Of a DNA stretch of 20,515 bases, positions 19,202 through 20,515 are shown piece after piece. The notes under the pieces are model-generated. The model did not search any database. It was given only the letters and a program-made list of their open reading frames with translations, and was not told the origin of the DNA. A program made the translations under genes and the position numbers. Source of the DNA: Ochromonas danica (Eukaryota > Sar > Chrysophyceae > Chromulinales > Chromulinaceae); contig VKHL01000272.1 of assembly GCA_015146655.1 (NCBI GenBank), positions 1 to 20,515 of the forward strand, written 5' to 3'. The number at the start of each line of letters is the position of its first letter. Positions within the stretch are counted from its first letter, which is position 1.

Positions 19202-19474
19202 TTGAGATTTAAGCCACTATTTCCACAGATTCGGATTTACAGATTTGCGGATCCGACCTCCATCCTGGACGTGGTTATAGCAAACCCGGCCGCCCCGACC
19301 CATCGTCTACACCAACAGTCTTATAAGGAGGCGGTAGGGGCCAACAAGGCTAGCCAGGCTCACAAAGCTCTTCACTACGAAGCCAAGAGGGATATATTAC
19401 AAGCGTTCCACAGCAGTACAAAGGGGATAAACCGTTTTTGGCAGATACTTCAAAACTCGTCTTTTGATGGTTAA
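19202..19474 (+). mobile_element. Probable fragment of a LINE-type retrotransposon (C-terminal part)
   Basis: The frame lacks its own ATG and reads SILDVVIANPAAPTHR, then SYKEAVGANKASQAHKALHY, then EAKRDILQAFHSS, ending in a stop at 19472-19474. The order 'L-D-V-x-I-x-N-P-x-A-P-x-x-x', an Ala-rich helix, then K-x-x-x-Y resembles the region after the reverse transcriptase in some non-LTR retrotransposon polyproteins of fungi and protists. Only about 85 residues are present; no reverse transcriptase, poly-A tail or target-site duplication is visible. GC content and CpG use are higher than in the AT-rich sequence to the left. I recognise the pattern only loosely. Confidence 0.35.
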
Positions 19475-19609
19475 AACTGACAAAGCGGCGTGCCTGCCTG
19501 TTTGTGGAAGGCTTAAAATTAATCGAGTTTGAAAAAAGTCGAGAAAAATCACTTGTGCGCCCAGTCCCCAGCAGCAGACACCACAATCGATCATCGACGT
19601 TTCGAGATC

Positions 19610-20443
19610 ATGACCACATTTGCCCTAATTAAAAAATGCTGTCCTTCCAAGCTCGTAAATGCTTGGAAAGTCAGGATTGGAGCAAAGATTTTCCTGGTTA
19701 CTCCCGCCAATGTTTGCGTCTATGGCGAGCGCGGACATTGGACAATGTCTCATTTTCTGAAAGAGCTTTCTTTCTTTGACTGGAAAATTAGCGCATCCTA
19801 TGTATCTAATCCAAATCCATTCTATGACTTGGCATGGACAGAACTAGCTTGGGATGGCAGCCAAAGTAGTAAGGACGAAGACGAATGCATTGTTCTTGGG
19901 TCGAGAATTCAAGCTCCAACGAAAGTGGACGTTTTTTTCCGACAGCCATTAGATTACAATGGAACGTGGGTATCTGAACGTTCAGAGATTGGTCAAACCG
20001 AAGCCATTTTATATCCATCCCCGTCACCCGCTCAACTGTCCGAATCAGAAGGTGATATTGACACCGGAGATTTAGTGGAAGCCGTCGATATTGGATTTCA
20101 TCATGGCATGAGTGGAGCACTGGCAATGCGTCGGCATCCCCATCATGACACAGGCCCAATAACTTGTGAAGGGATGTTCATCAAGCGAGGATCGTTGAGA
20201 TCACTCAAGAAAAGCAGTCTTTCTCGATTGCCTTTAGATCTGATCAACTACTGTGCAAGCACAAAGATGGACGAGTCCACCACTGTCATCTTTCGCCCGC
20301 CACATCAAGGCAAATACAATGGAATTCAGAAAGCGATGAGACGCTTTCTTGGAATCGACATAATGGAAGATATGCTGGAGTATATTGGCCAAAACGGTCT
20401 CATTAAAGCCGACTTGCACGAAATAGGCGTGGTCATCGACTGA
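19610..20443 (+). CDS. Hypothetical protein, unrecognised, intronless
   Basis: Starting at the first ATG of a longer open frame, this gives 277 residues (MTTFALIKKCCPSKLVNAW...). The reading frame is long, and the competing frames are much shorter, so it is probably coding. Visible features: a strand-rich N-terminal half (KVRIGAKIFLVTPANVCVYGERG), a central acidic linker (SESEGDIDTGDLVEAVDIG), a His-rich stretch (AMRRHPHHD), and a C-terminal helical part (IQKAMRRFLGIDIMEDMLEYI). There is no signal peptide or membrane segment. Codon use is more GC- and CpG-rich than in the giant gene. It lies 135 bases after the LINE-like fragment, so it could be part of, or carried with, a mobile or foreign segment; nothing in the protein proves this. 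I do not recognise the family. Confidence 0.55.
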   Translation: MTTFALIKKCCPSKLVNAWKVRIGAKIFLVTPANVCVYGERGHWTMSHFLKELSFFDWKISASYVSNPNPFYDLAWTELAWDGSQSSKDEDECIVLGSRIQAPTKVDVFFRQPLDYNGTWVSERSEIGQTEAILYPSPSPAQLSESEGDIDTGDLVEAVDIGFHHGMSGALAMRRHPHHDTGPITCEGMFIKRGSLRSLKKSSLSRLPLDLINYCASTKMDESTTVIFRPPHQGKYNGIQKAMRRFLGIDIMEDMLEYIGQNGLIKADLHEIGVVID

Positions 20444-20515
20444 GTGGTATTTATGCTTTATCTTCTACGTGCGAAGCAAGCTGCGACTAGTTGTTATGCT
20501 CCGCAAAAGCCGACC

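Noticed and set aside
19806-20159. 117-codon minus-strand frame opposite the right-end hypothetical gene
   Set aside because: The plus-strand frame is more than twice as long and continues on both sides; this is more likely a shadow.

Overview
This is a eukaryotic nuclear window. Genes lie on both strands, are closely packed, and most carry short spliceosomal introns. The introns I could reconstruct are about 57 to 101 bp, begin GTAAG/GTGAG/GTTAG and end in AG, and nearly all keep the reading frame across the junction. Base composition is moderately AT-rich, with many trinucleotide microsatellites inside coding sequence (Ser, Thr, Gln, Asn and His runs). A ChaN-like protein with what looks like a bipartite targeting leader, a secreted chalcone-isomerase-fold protein and a glycosyltransferase/sulfotransferase fusion together suggest a unicellular alga, possibly a stramenopile such as a diatom. 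That assignment is inference and is not secure.

Layout, left to right. (1) The 3' end of an acidic-tailed protein (+, 1-330). (2) A seven-exon chalcone-isomerase-like gene with a signal peptide (-, 607-1710). (3) A 168-bp divergent intergenic region holding a Met-rich 27-codon upstream ORF. (4) A two-exon type II membrane protein joining a GT32-like domain to a sulfotransferase domain (+, 1879-4877). (5) A giant, low-complexity-rich protein of about 2155 residues with a p25-alpha/EF-hand-like segment near its C-terminus (+, 5248-11877, three exons); its true 5' end is doubtful because a long open frame lies just upstream. (6) A repeat-rich convergent intergenic region (11878-12684). (7) A small two-exon coiled-coil gene (-, 12685-13151) with a hexamer microsatellite in its intron and a 29-bp inverted repeat upstream. 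(8) A ChaN/Tiki-superfamily haem-binding-like protein (-, about 13719-15011). (9) A four-exon GT14 (core-2/I-branching-like) glycosyltransferase (-, 15333-16755). (10) A divergently transcribed intronless F-box/LRR-like gene (+, 16905-18761). (11) A compositionally different right end with a likely LINE C-terminal fragment (19202-19474) and an unrecognised intronless ORF (+, 19610-20443).

Two genes, the GT32-sulfotransferase fusion and the GT14 gene, point to glycan assembly in the secretory pathway, possibly of sulfated polysaccharides. They are about 10 kb apart and nothing shows that they are co-regulated. I see no tRNA, rRNA, CRISPR array or intact transposon. The items most worth a second look are the fusion enzyme with its upstream ORF abutting the start codon, the unexplained open frame before the giant gene, and the stop codon sitting inside a splice donor in the ChaN-like gene.
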